From Rotaria sordida (Eukaryota; Rotifera; Eurotatoria; Philodinida; Philodinidae): 64,000 nucleotides of DNA. Location: contig CAJNOL010000187.1 of assembly GCA_905250125.1 (NCBI GenBank), positions 124,702-188,701 on the forward strand, given 5' to 3'. A program made the translations under genes and the position numbers. The notes below the pieces were generated by a model. That model was not told where the DNA came from and did no database searches. It saw only the letters and a list, made by a program, of their open reading frames with translations. Of this stretch, positions 38,801 to 51,500 are shown in pieces; position 1 is the stretch's first letter; the number at the start of each line of letters is the position of its first letter.

Positions 38801-39998
38801 AAAAAAAAAAAACAGAACTTTGTTCATTTATTTTAGCAATAATTTTTGGAATCAATCAGAGGATCTGGTATGGATAACTTCAATGCACAAATCGCTAGAT
38901 TAAACTTGCTCGATTGTTGAAAGAACTATTAAAAAAGAATTAAGCTTAAGTAATATAATGAGAACTTGTCTTCAACTGAAGATGATGAAAATACATTAAA
39001 GAGAATATCACTGCTAACCTCGTAAAAAGGATTAATGGAGTGATGAACGTTTTGTTCTTCTTCCTTTTTGTTTTTACAATACCTAGAACTGTTCATTTTA
39101 TCTAACATTGATTTAATTAAAAATGACCTTAGTTGTCAATCACAAAATCGACTTTTCTGATTGTTCCTTATAGGAAATAACTAGAACTCGTCAAGTTGAA
39201 AATTTTCGTACCCATATTCAGTCGAACCGAAAATTTCATATTCTCAATAAAATTTTCTAACCTGAATTAGAAGTTGTCCCAAAGATACGAGATAGATTTT
39301 TGTATTCAGTGACTAGGACACCTTACACATTTCTCACACAATTAGAGTCCGTGGGGTTCGGAATTACCTCGACGAGTACTAGAAATAACACAATGACACA
39401 TGTGTTTAGTATTAGTGAAAATAACTATAAAGATGTGGTTTTGTTGCTCAAGTAGAAAATTCAATGATGCATCTTTTGAAAAGCAAAACGATCAACGTTT
39501 TATCATATTCCTGAACCTAGTTACATGGAAAAATTTTACCGTATCCAATATTTACCTTTACAAAAGGATTCAACTTATAAGAAAAATATTTTATTTTGTC
39601 ATTGTACACTTTAGTAAAATAATTTAAGGTCGTAAAGTATATATGTAAGATATGTAGTACAATTAAATAACGTTATATTTTGTTTATCAATTATTACTGA
39701 TTATATTTAGTTAGTGGGATAATTAAAAACTTACTAATTTTAGTTTATACTGTTGACAGTATTTTAAGATAAAAAAAAAAAAAATATATATATATATGTT
39801 AATTTTTTTTTCTTTTTTAGGAACGATATTAATTCAATGGTAACTGAAAAAAATAGTTCAATTGCACTTCTTAATGATAATAATAATAATCAAACAGATG
39901 AAACATCTTTTAATTTTTCTATAATTAACGCAACAACAATTAAATTAAATGAACTTGAATATGATGATAATATTGATATAGATATAATTGATGATTAA
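29875..39998 (+). CDS. RAD17: RAD17 checkpoint clamp loader
   Basis: Fifteen exons give 619 residues (human 670-681): 29875-30270, 30341-30494, 32477-32655, 35340-35392, 35485-35616, 35680-35749, 35819-35912, 36373-36468, 36518-36564, 36621-36767, 36819-36947, 36998-37037, 37098-37184, 37911-37968 and 39821-39998. All phases agree. Walker A GPSGSGKS is at residues 142-149 and the Walker B segment LVLIEDLPN at about 239-247 (human ILVEDLPN). FIITDN, SFNPIAPTYM, NGDLRLAINTLQFSS and FQGLGRILYKK follow the human order. The C-terminus is acidic, as in human RAD17. With RFC2-5 it loads the 9-1-1 clamp at damaged DNA to activate ATR. Exon 12 uses a weaker donor (T|GTCAAT) and is the least certain. 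Intron 3 contains a whole gene on the minus strand; intron 2 contains a foldback. Confidence 0.92.
31338..31900. repeat. Foldback repeat, family 1 copy C (long form), in RAD17 intron 2
   Basis: The outer arms match copies A and B (CTTCCGATTTCAACGATTT and AAGCTATCGAATTTTTATC on the left; TCATTGAAATCGGAAG on the right). The interior holds a second inverted repeat, TTTTAAACAAAGTTTCTTTGAGATATGAA-like, pairing about 31515-31560 with 31612-31660. At about 560 bp it is longer than the other two copies, as expected if they are internally deleted derivatives. Confidence 0.75.
32829..35108 (-). CDS. Large type I membrane protein with probable LolA-like domains, nested in RAD17
   Basis: Three exons, 34700-35108, 33838-34638 and 32829-33775, join in phase 1 to give 718 residues. 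Residues 1-20 form a signal peptide (basic start, VVFLLLLFIA, cut near AQA-like KYQAQ). A single membrane span lies near residues 668-688 (AIIVGLLIGVVLGVIIIAIV), followed by a short basic cytoplasmic tail. The ectodomain has scattered cysteines and N-glycosylation sequons. It contains a stretch NVLAFRPG..PPKGVFCASG that recalls LolA-like proteins of invertebrates. The domain call is from memory and tentative; no function is assigned. The whole gene lies between RAD17 exons 3 and 4 on the opposite strand. Confidence 0.85.
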
Positions 39999-40399
39999 AA
40001 TTCAGATTTAGTTTTGTTATATATATATATCTTTCATATCTAATCATGTCTATTTTGTATAACTATTTTCATTTCTGCCTTTTAAATAAAACAAAAAAGC
40101 TAAAATTGAATTTTTTCTAAAATATATATAACTTATATGCATCAAACACAAAGATGAAATGAACAAAAATGAAAATAGATAATATGTCGGAATAGATAAA
40201 AAGCAAAAAAAAAACAAAAGAAAATGAAATTATTCAAGGTATAATTAAGGTCATATTTATAAGAACAAAACAAGGAACGGTTTACGGAATTAGGAAAGAA
40301 CAAAGGAACTCTGTTTCAAAAAGAAAAAAAAAACTTCTTTTTTTTTTTTCTTTGGAAATTGTCTTTTGTCTATACGGAATCAATTTTGATGGAAATGTA
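39999..40399. other. Convergent 3' interval between RAD17 and MEF2
   Basis: About 400 bp between two converging stop codons hold AATAAA-like signals on the plus strand (near 40086) and A- and T-rich tracts. This is compatible with two short 3' UTRs. No gene is seen. Confidence 0.5.
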
Positions 40400-41212
40400 T
40401 TATTGCCATAAACGAGTTTGTTTAGCACTCGTTGGCTCATAGCACAACTCGTTTCGTCCAGTATTTGCAGCTGTTGTTGTTGTATATAGTATTGGTTCTT
40501 GTTTAATTAAATTACGATTTATTCCTTGTTGTTGTTGTTGTTGTTGTTGTTGTCCAGTAAGAATAATTGAATTTGGACTGTTGGTTAACATTATTGTTTG
40601 GGCTGAACCAACATTTGTTGTTTGACAATCACGACTTATTATACTAAATTAAAAATAAAACAAGATCAAATGATTAAAGACAAGACATATTATATTCAGT
40701 GGAAGAGCCAGAGGGGCTCAGCCGTTCCCCTAGCCTAAGATTCTGGCTCTACCACTGATTATATTCTTACTTAATAGGTAAACTTGTTGTTGAATTATTA
40801 TTATTTGTCACGACGGCAGCGTTAGTTAATGATGCTAAAAAGTTTGATGTTAATTGTGATGCCAATGCACTTATGTCAATAGCTGAAACACTCATATCCG
40901 GACCAACTAGAAAATATGACAAGAGTAGAATCTTTTTTTTATTTTATTCAAATTGAATTTAACCTGTCATAATACGGCCAATATTTGTTGTTGGTTGTTG
41001 AGTTGTAAAACTGTTCATTGATGGTTGTTGCTTAATCTAAAAATAATTTTAAATGAAATGAAAAAAACTCATTCTTTTTTTTTGTTTTACATGATTTGTA
41101 TTCGAATGATTATTATTGGTAATGTTATTGTTAAATTGATTACAATCAACAGATTTCGGAATAGGATAAATGGGAATGTGATTTGTTGTTGTTGGTGGTA
41201 CTTGCGGTGTTA

Positions 41213-41254
<42 letters not shown>

Positions 41255-42015
41255 CACCTGATGGAGATGTTAAATATTGAAAATCCGGTAGAACTGTTGT
41301 ATTGGCATTATTAAGGAATGTCATATCATGTCCATTTGATGATGAACAATTAAGATTGCTATTAATAAGAAACTAAATAAAAAAAGATAAATTATTTCTT
41401 TTTTGAAAATAAAATTAAAACAAAAATAAAAAATAATATTTACATTATTAACTGTTTCAGCAAACATTTGTTCAATATCATTCGTAAATGTACTACTAAT
41501 GCCACTATCAGTTTGTTCGCCACTATTATCATCATGTTGGTCCATGATTTCATTATCTTCATTACTAGTTGATGTTGCCATTTGTGTTGGTTTTATTTTT
41601 TTATTTAAAATCTTTAATACAAAAAACAAAAAAAAAAAGTTTTTTTTTCTATATTAAAAAATTATATTTATTTTAAACTTACGTCGATTATATCGGCATT
41701 TGTACATGATTCATGGGGTTCATTATAATCAGCATATTTCAATAAGACTTTATCCATATCAGATGATGCATATTGAAATAAGCGATCATTGCTGTTAAAT
41801 ATCATTAATGCTATTTCACAACCACATAAAACTGATAGTTCATAGGCTTTTTTCATTAAACCGAATTTTCTTTTCGTAAATGTTACTTGACGAGTACGCT
41901 CGTCAATAATACGAGTTATATTAATCTTTTTACGACCCATGATTTTTTTTGTTGATCTGCCACCGTTGTTGTTCGTATTCTTATTTATTGGTGGTGTACC
42001 GTTGCTGTGTAACAT
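40400..42015 (-). CDS. MEF2: MEF2 transcription factor (MADS-box plus MEF2 domain)
   Basis: The first exon (41683-42015) encodes a complete MADS box beginning [11 protein letters not shown] (ATG at 41940), with [19 protein letters not shown], then the MEF2 domain through [15 protein letters not shown]. An in-frame ATG at 42015 would add 25 Asn- and Gly-rich residues ahead of MGRKKI. Since MEF2 proteins normally start at MGRKKI, the inner ATG is more likely. At least five downstream exons encode an Asn-, Ser- and Thr-rich activation region. It includes a 13-residue glutamine run (41216-41254) and a second run of about nine near 40527-40553. MEF2 binds AT-rich enhancers in muscle and neural genes. 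Intron 5 carries a compact GC-rich hairpin (40696-40758). Confidence 0.93.
40696..40758. repeat. Compact GC-rich hairpin in a MEF2 intron
   Basis: A TCAGTGGAAGAGCCAGA arm pairs with TCTGGCTCTACCACTGA with one mismatch. Inside it, AGGGGCT can pair with the CCCCTAG segment. The 63-nt unit is far richer in G and C than the surrounding intron. It could be a tiny foldback element or a pre-miRNA-like hairpin; the sequence alone does not decide. Confidence 0.75.
41216..41254 (-). repeat. MEF2: CAA trinucleotide run coding polyglutamine in MEF2
   Basis: Thirteen consecutive CAA codons encode glutamine within the MEF2 activation region. A shorter run of the same codon lies near 40527-40553 in the last exon. 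Codon purity suggests recent slippage. Confidence 0.85.
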
Positions 42016-44162
42016 ACTCGAATACGAGTTTCTATGTTAAACGACCGTTTTCCAACCCAAATTTAAAACTTGAATTATTCTTGGCACATAGCCAAAAATT
42101 TATTTTTATTCTTTTTTTTTTTAAAAAAAAAAGAAACCATTAATTAGCTTATTTAGATTAATGAATGTCAAAATTATGTATTATAAAAACCTTGACATTC
42201 TCATCGAAAGAACATCCTTGCCTTAAAGGCTAACTGTTAAAAAAAGATTTATCCAAGTTTTCTATAAATATATATATCTAAATATATATGTGTGAAGCAG
42301 AACTGAGACAAGTGTATCATATATAGGTTTTTCTTTTTGCTTTAGTCAGTATACAATGGTTCTTATTTATTAGTACCGGATTTTTCTTGCCAAATATGCA
42401 TAGAACAAAAATTGCTCGTTTTAGTTACTTACCAGAATAGAATCTTTTTAGCACACAAACAAAGGATGATGCCACACAAATCTATCTTGTTGCCTTTTGC
42501 GCTCGGCGAACCAGAATTAGGAATGCAGATGGCTTCTATATATATGTACATTTTTCTCCCTCTTTCTCTCTCTTTTTTTTCTTCGTATTATCCATTTTTT
42601 TTTTCTCTCTCGCATCTTTTCTCTCGTACATATAAAGGAAAGAATAATACTCATTGCGCTCTGACTGGCTTACACCTCTTGAAGATAATTCAACAAGCAG
42701 AATCGTGGGCGTTCTTTACATCAATATATACAATACAATATTTCTTGTGGTCTGATGCTTTGTCGTTCGATATACATCCATCGGAACCAGGAAAAGAAAA
42801 ACGAAGAGAAAATGATGATAAGCAGACGTTATATGCTTTAGGAAGTATAAGGGAAAAAGAAGGAGGTGCGGTCGTATAGTTGACTGTCTATGTATACCAT
42901 TCATTTGCTTTTCCTTTTCTCATCAACACTCATTTTCAAGTCAATTAGAAGCGAATACATATGAAGATGAACTACCGCGCCATTCTTTATATTATTTCTT
43001 TAGTCTAAGTGATGAAACGTACGCGCGTAGATATCAATCAGGCATTATGCCCATCATCAACAGTTGTTAGCCAATGACCTATATGATAAATTATTGATGA
43101 GAAAATTTTTTCTTTACTGATATTGACCTATTTGTAATGTAAAAATGCATCCTAATATCAACATACAAGTCATTTGATTGAGTATTTTGACAAAAAAAGA
43201 AATTCTTTCTTTTTCCTATATTGCAATAAATTTATTTTTTGATTGTAAATCATTTAAAAAGTAATAATCTTACTTTAGACTTTTTGAACTCAGTCAATCT
43301 ATAATAATAACAATAATAATAGAAAAGAAAAATATAAACATAAACTGAACAAAAAGAAAAGATTAATGTACATACCATAATAATTGGATAAAAATTGAAT
43401 TTTGGTCTTACATATATGACTAAGAATAAGTAATGAACGCATAGATAGACATTCAAGACATATGCCATGTAAATACAGCTGTCGATCGTTATGATAAACA
43501 GTAACAGAGATTTTTCTTTCATTATCATTATATTTACTAGAAGCAAGAAAAAAAAAAAAGAGGAATTGAAAGTATTCATTAGTTTAAGATCAAAAGACAA
43601 AAAATCAATCTGATTGATTATATCAAACTATGTTCTTCTTTTTTTTTTTTTTCTTCAGGGTATTATATACTCATAAATCATCTTAGAATGCAAAAGTATG
43701 TTGATCACGTAGACATTGTGGTAAACTAGAAAAAAACAACGCCAGGTTTCCTGACAGTTCTATTTTTATGTAAATATCAAGAGCTTATATTATTAATAGA
43801 AAATAAGTTTTTGTTTTTCTAAAACATATTCTAAGAAAATTGTCTTAGAAATTACAATAAATGTATATGTTCATTATTAATAACCATCAATTAACTATAA
43901 ACCAGTCTAATCCAACAAAACATCATGTTTTTATTATTGACATATGGTTCATCATCTTAAAAATATGAGTATATGTATGTATGTATGTATATATATATAT
44001 ATATCGCATTTCATTTATGTAATAAAAGACAATTAAATATTGAGCAATCTTGATGATGATATTGAAAGTTATTTCCAGCTGCACCACGTTTCTCATCATA
44101 TTATGGTAAAGTAGCATCGATATTACTTGTTGATATAGAATCGTTGTGATTATTATTGGAAC

Positions 44163-44242
44163 CTAACCGTCGTTTTTATTATATATTGATGATGTATCAT
44201 CATTACTATTGTTTATATTTGTCAAGCCCAATGGTGAACCAA

Positions 44243-44280
<38 letters not shown>

Positions 44281-44370
44281 CAACTGCCTAAATAATACAT
44301 ATGATTATGCGATGAACAACTATCTTGAGGTATAATATAATGATTAGAAATAATCTCGTTCTATTATCTA
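44163..44370 (-). pseudogene. Possible decayed 3' exon fragment
   Basis: On the minus strand a frame reads NEIISNHYIIPQDSC, then NHMYYLGS, a TGA stop at 44280-44282, then a long serine run coded by the GAT/ATC repeat. It continues FGSPLGLTNINNSNDDTSS to TAG at 44163. The composition on both sides of the stop looks coding in one frame. I do not recognise the protein, and chance cannot be excluded. Confidence 0.25.
44243..44280. repeat. (GAT)n microsatellite
   Basis: About twelve uninterrupted GAT/ATG-phase trinucleotides. On the minus strand they read as serine codons in the frame of the possible decayed exon. Confidence 0.9.
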
Positions 44371-45099
44371 TGATCTATAATAAAAATTAAACAATTTAAA
44401 AAAAAAATTTTCATAATCAATATGAATAACTATTTTTTATGATATAGATTCACGATCTCTAAAAATTGACATTTTCATATAGTCAACACGAATTAGGATT
44501 ACCTGAGAGAAAGAATTCACATGAAACCTAGCAATTCTATAGGATTACAATTTATTATATCAGTAGAGGGCGCTTCCATCCTTACTTTTAAGGACATCCT
44601 CGAGGTCAAGTAGTTCTAGTGAAAGAAGAAAAAAAATTGAATTCTATTGAGTTGTTAGATTTTTTTCAAATTTCTTGATTTCCACTATAATCTACTCAGT
44701 AAACATGAAAAGCGTCTTTCACTACCTAAAGTCAAGTTCATTATTGGAAATCAAGAAAATTTTACGAATTCGAGCAAATCTGGTGAACGTCATTATTCAA
44801 TTTGACATTTACAGAAATGCATGTCTTCATTTTTACTGTTGATATTATATTGAAAATAAAAAAATTCGAGAAATTTAATCAAATCTAGCAATTCAAAGAA
44901 ACTTTTTGTTTTTCTTCTTTTACTAGAATTATTTATATTCCTTGGTTTTCATTGATATTTATAAAGAGAAATATAATATGCGGTCGATAAAATAGCTGAA
45001 ATAATTGATAATCAATTATAAAATGGTCAATTTACTATTTATCATTAACAGTTAAAAAATAGTACATTGTTCCAAAAATCCACCATGACATAAAAATTC

Positions 45100-45540
45100 A
45101 CATGAGATTTTTATCATTTGATAAAACATTCTCAGAAATTTTATTTCATATAATTTCATCCATACCTGTTATTTCAAATGAACAACATCAACTCTAAGAC
45201 ATGAAAGCATGTATTTCGAAACGTTTATAGAAATCAGTGCCTAGAACTTATTCTGAGGTCATTATGATCTCATCATAGATTCTTATATACATATATATCA
45301 ACAAGTAATTTTACACTGGAATTCATATAAAGTTTCTTGTTGATATGTAAATAAGCATCTATAGTGAGATTGTAATAACCACAGAACAGGCTCTATGCAC
45401 TGTTTCTCTGCACATGTTTCGAAACATATGATCTTATGTGTTAGACTGGATACTGATCATTTGAAATAGCAATTATGAGTGAAATCATATGAAATGAATC
45501 TTTCGAGGATATTTTATCAAACGATAGAAAAGACTCATGT
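45100..45540. repeat. About 440-bp inverted repeat with roughly 200-bp arms
   Basis: The left arm starts ACATGAGATTTTTATCATTT and the right arm ends AAAAGACTCATGT. The arms align in reverse complement over about 200 bp, including TTTGATAAAACATTCTC, ATTTCATATAATTTCA, ATTTCAAATGA and TTTCGAAACGT. They flank a centre near 45305-45340. Arm similarity is roughly three quarters, indicating age. No open frame inside encodes a transposase. Confidence 0.8.
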
Positions 45541-48500
45541 GTATCGCTCGAGGTTATTATAGCTGTATGTCACGGCAGACTTTTGGGATACTCTGTATAT
45601 CAGTAAAAAATACAAATTTTATCAGCAGAAAAATAATTTTTATCAGTATAAAGTATAATGTAGTAAACAAAAGTAAATTGTAAGATTTTAAACAAATAAC
45701 CATATGAACTAGAGTACTGCAATTCGGGAATCTAGTATTCATATCTGGGTACGGATGTGAAAAGTGACAATTTGTGAAGACATAAACTTCATTTTTAATA
45801 GTACAACTCATAGAAAATTTGGAAATATGTATTTTTAATGTTGCTATTTAATACCAATATCCTTGATAACACAGTTAATTGATCATTCTATTAAATTGAT
45901 TCTCTATGTGTTAGAGTTATGTAGTCCACGAGTAGGTTATCCGTTCCTATGGATAAATAATTTCTATTGGGATTGAGTATGGATCGGAAAATTTGTACCC
46001 ATGAAGTACTCTAATACGAACAACATGTTTGCACAAGTAATTCTGAAAAAGAAAACTAGTCTATTGTATTTTGATTTTGCTCTATGTGAATCATTCTCTA
46101 TTTTCATATATATATCAAATATCAAATAATCTCATCGTTTCTTGTCCTTCGTTTTTGTGGATTATTCTCTTCTTTCTTATACTAATATTGTACGAATGAT
46201 TGTTCCTTGTCGTATATCATCACCTTTGAAATATTCTTGATTATATATTTTTTTTTTTGTTTTCTTATGTCCATACACAGATAGTTGTTCATCTGCTGCA
46301 ATAAAGAAAAGTCAACTGCTCTAGGCGTTAGTAACATCTGTTCGATTACATTAACGTGAGGATTAGATTTCATATTGATATGAAATTTGAGATTTTTTCT
46401 AACTTTTATTTTAATTACTGATGATTTTCATCTATTCTATTCTAATAACTTGAATAATAACTTTTATTAAGATAGAAATTTCTATCTTTACATGAAACTT
46501 TAGAATTTCTCGAACAGGTATAAATTGCTTGGCTTCTATTTATCTATATAGATATTTAGATATATGAGCATTGTTGTAGTTTCATAATTTAAATCATGTC
46601 AGCAAGTGATTGATAAATATTAATAAAATTAAGATAAAAATGTACAACTTGTTGGAAGTATAATCGTAGTGAGTTTTTGAAATATATTTATCATTAGCAG
46701 CTAGTCATCAATTAAGTCCGTTTGATTTTGACAAGGATTATTTATAATCTGTTTTATGTTCTTCATCGATAATAATGTACAACGATAAACAAATATAATT
46801 CTTTTCATGGTTTATATTTCTTCTAGAGACAAATTACTTTTTAATTTTTTTACTCATTTGATATCAATGCTTGAATAATATTTTTTGTATATAAAATATT
46901 TCAATGATGTAACAAAAAAAGTCTATTTATTAAAATAGTCTATACGTCAGTTTCTTGATTATATTTTCTTAATAATTAAATAAGAAAATTTGATATTAAA
47001 ATTTACAATAACATAATAACTGAATGAATAAAAATTTTTCTTAATTAGTTTTCATTAATTAAATATATATTTTAATAAATTTACAGTATCAGTAAAATTT
47101 AAAAGTTTAAACAAAATATAAAATTGAAAATATACAACATTGAATCCTCATATACAATCAATATCTTTCAGAGCTGCCGGCCTGATCTGATTCATTACCT
47201 TGGTTATTCAAGAATACTTTAGTAAATGCATTGGATTCCAACAATAACTACTTGAATTGAACGTCAATTTAGTATTGAAGGACTAATATTGACTGACAGA
47301 AGAATTTGCTTAGATCCAAAATAACTGCATAGTCAATTTTGCATCAGTGCTATTGCAAAAATAGTTTGTCAAATATAAATGTCCTTGTCTGTCATTATAA
47401 GTGTCATTTATATCCGACATTTGATTTTACTTCTTTGTTGTATGCATAACATATGTTGCTGCTGCTATCATGATTACTTTTTTTGTTTTTTAGATTATGC
47501 GAAACAGAATTGATATGATCGAAAATATGATACTAATTCAACTCTGTTTTCTATAAAAAAATTTTTATGATGATTGTCTCTTAGTTTTAATTTGGCCAAA
47601 AATTTGATTTCGAATTAGGCATACGATGAAATAATCTCAAATGCCATGTGCAATTCGAGACATCATTCAGCTCTAAACAGTTTACTGCTACAAATTTACT
47701 AAATTTAAGAAGTTTTATTTTCATAGTAATCATGTTGAAATTCTTTTCTTTTACTTAGTGTAACGCAAAATACCAGTTTTCTTAACTCTGACTGCTTACT
47801 ATCTTCGTCTAACTTTGTTCGATCGAGCTGAAATTTTTACCACAGATACTTGAAAGTATCCTTCAGAGATAAAATCAACCATTTTTGGTTTTTGACTTTC
47901 CTATCCAGATTTATAGGGTTTTGAAAATCAACACTCGGGTTTTGGTTCCGAACTTTTACGTATTTCTTCTATAGAAAAAAAAACACATTTTCTAAAACGC
48001 TCAAAAATACCTCTGAAATATAGTCCGAGGCATCTTGAGAAATATTTTCAGTCTAATCGAATAAAATTTCATGGAGATTGTAACATATCAGGATACAGTC
48101 CTATGGAAAACTAGGTTTTTCTCGTAAACTCTCTTTGAGAATCAGAAGTGGTCGAAAAAGATGGAGAAGCACCCTTAAATGAACAATTGAAACTAGAATA
48201 ATACATTAATGCAAAGTTATAGAATTAAATGCATTCGAAAAATCAGAAACATCAATCAATCTGGTTTGACTTACATGCCACAACAGAAAAAAATGTCCTG
48301 TTTGCAGCTCTGATATCTTCATGAGTTTCTTATGTAACAAATAAAAAATTTTTAAATAATCGAAAACACCGCGCAATTGCTTCGAAAGTAGTCTTTTACC
48401 TTTTGATGGCTTTAGATCAAGCTAAGGATGAATCTAACTCTCTTCGATAGCCGTTCAATATTCGATTATCAATCGAATAGCAATTTGTCGATAACAACGT

Positions 48501-51500
48501 TTTTTATTTTTTTGTTAATTATATGATTACCTTAAATGAAAAATCAAACATTTCTTGGTTAAATTTATCGTTCAGTTCTCCTAAAAACTATCACAAATAA
48601 CAAAAGATTAATATTTAATACTTCTCGTTTCATATCTAGATCAATTTTTTGAATATAATAAAACATAACAATATTTGTCAAAGATTTTTCGAATACGATT
48701 GACATCTGTAATTACACCATTGATAATGTCTGTCATTGAAGGTAACAAAAACTTTCAATTTGCTTAATTTTAGACAACTAGATATCATTTAAGTTTCACT
48801 CTATTGAGAAATACGGTGTGAAGCTACGAACATTGATCATTTAAATAATCGTTTCTATGATTAATTACGCAATAGTTTATTACCCAAGATATTTACAGTT
48901 CACAGCAACGAATTCCTTTCGTGTCACTCTCTTATTGAAAACTCGAATTATCTACGTTTCGATCAATCAAGTGATCGAAGTATAAAAAGAATGATAAAGC
49001 GGACATGACAAAATTCAGTATCATGGGAATTCTATTAACATGTTTTTAGAGAACGTTGTGAGTTTATCGTTGAATTATTTATATAGTATTATCAGATGTC
49101 CACACAGCTTTGATGAATAAAATCAACTTGTCATCGTTTTAATTATATTGAAGTTTGAAAGAAAAAAAAAATAACTCTACAAAAATTTTCTTTTTTGGAT
49201 AGCCTCTCTCTAAGACAATAGAACATTTTGTTGAAGATTCGAAAACGAATGATACAGATTCGATCATGAAATCTCATCCTTACATTTCAACTAGTATTCT
49301 CTGATCGTTTGTTTTTCGAGACTATTACAACTGAAAATTATAACTTTGGATATGTTCGTCTAGTAAGAAAAAAAAATTTGTAAAGGACTACATAAGTGTG
49401 GTGCGAAGTGATTTCAAATTCCTGCGATGGAATTCGAATTAACATAAGAACAATAAACGATTTTACCTAGAACCGATCTTGTCCTGTCGTAGATCGTCAC
49501 TATCACTTCTGCTCATAACAGCTGAGTGAAGATCAGCTCATCACCTTTAATTATGTCGGGTAAAAGATGAAGGTCAAATCACCGTTTTTCAGAACTTACT
49601 GAAGATGAACGAAAACTCATCTTGAAGATACAAAAGCGTTTGTATAATCTCGAGACATCGAGCTTTCTGACAAAGTTCAAATGAGTTTTTAACAACTCGC
49701 CGTTCTCTAGATCACTGTGATACAAAGTACAGATTTTGTTACAGCGGAAAACACGAAAAGTATGGATATCAAATGCATACACTTCTCTTCACCTTATACA
49801 ATTTCCATTTAATAGTAAAAACGGTTCACAATATTCTTGACTATAAAAACAAAATAATTAAATAAAATTTCATAGATAGATTATCATCATACTTTACTAG
49901 TCATCTTGTTCTTCATATTTAATTGATGACAGATTTTGAAAAAATGTACATTTAAGAATTTATCCAGTATTTTCACAATCTAAAATGATAAACAAGATTT
50001 ATTGATTAGAAGTAAAAGTAAATGAAAATAATCTTCAAAAGAATTTCAAATGATGAAAAAAGTCGAATAGATCAGATTTTGAGAGAAAAGTTTTGTTATT
50101 TTTTTCTTCTAACGGCTATAATCATCGCCTACTTCATAATTCTTAAATATTAATATATAATCTTACAATAATGTGATCAAGTTAATTTATTGACATTTGG
50201 CTCTCAATGTTCTTCATATTTTTCAGATGTTTCTCGTTTTTATTCTTCACATTTAGTTTTTTCTGGATGGAAAAACTGTTCGTTTATAAAAATTCGACTG
50301 CCATCTTATGATCTATATATAAAATCGAAATGAAATGTTAGTATACAAAGAATTGCGCAGCAAAATAAGTTTTTGTTTCATATTTATTATTTCGATTGAA
50401 AGAAAAGATCTGAGGTCAAAAAAACCGAAAGATGCCAATCAATTTATATATTTCGCAATTTCATTTCTTGTACTTTTTATTCATTCTATAAAAAGCAATG
50501 ATGGTACTTACTAACGATGATATGATTTATTGTTGTACTTATATGGAAATGCAATATATCCATATTATTTCTTGTTTTTTTTTTCTTTTGTAACGCATAT
50601 GTAGGATGGTCGATGAATGATAACAGCATTAATTGGATTAAGGACTTGTATTGTATAAGTAAAAATGCTTATATTGACGACATCATGTAGATACGAATAT
50701 TCAACGAGAAATTTATGGTTTAAACGACGAAAGAAAATCTTGTGTAGATAATTTGATGGATGTATAATACGACTATTATTAAAGCACATGCATCATAGTT
50801 TTTGTTTTGAAAAAAGATAATTGATGAAGGAATTGTTTTGCTAACGTTCTCTATCACAACAAAACAACATGTTGTTAAAATTGTATTTATTTTATTCAAA
50901 ATAATAATAATAATAATATATATCACACAATATATGTTTGTCTAATTCTTTGATGTATTAGTTTTGCGGTTAGAATTCATAATTATTTTTAATTGTTTTT
51001 TTTTGTTTTGAAGTATATGGAAAAGATTTTAATTTCTTTGAAACTTTTAGTATGTTTTCTACTTCGAATATATATATACGGCAATATTGGCAATAAAAAT
51101 TGAGTATTTGTATAATCAAGCAAAAAGAAATTCTATTTTTTTTCTGATTAAACGAATTAGTAACCAAATATATCGTAGGCTCAAACATTTGTTTCTCATT
51201 CTATCAATTTCATAGATTGAACCAATGCATCGAAAGTTTTGTTGAAAAGTTAAATTTTTCATTGTCTTCAATAGCAAATAGAAGCATTTTTGACTTAGAA
51301 AACGTTCTTGAAAAAATGTTGAATTTTGTATGATTCATTGTTGGATTCTCCATTGTCAATGATTTCAAATAGCCTTCCTTGGTAACAAGTGAAGAAGAAT
51401 TGTACATGAAACTCGAGTTAGATAAATTACAAGATGCTGAAAATTTTTGTCGTCTTCAATGGTTAAGCTTACATACTGAAGAAATATTTTCAATAAAGTA

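Noticed and set aside
42412..42879. 155-residue plus-strand open frame upstream of MEF2
   Set aside because: Composed of pyrimidine-run translations with no family signature or splice partners; probably MEF2 promoter or 5' UTR sequence.
43250..43600. 116-residue hydrophobic minus-strand frame
   Set aside because: Phe/Leu/Tyr-rich translation of AT-rich DNA; no motif, signal structure or exon context.
45557..45811. 84-residue minus-strand frame beside the large inverted repeat
   Set aside because: No recognised motif, AT-driven hydrophobic tail and no adjoining exons.
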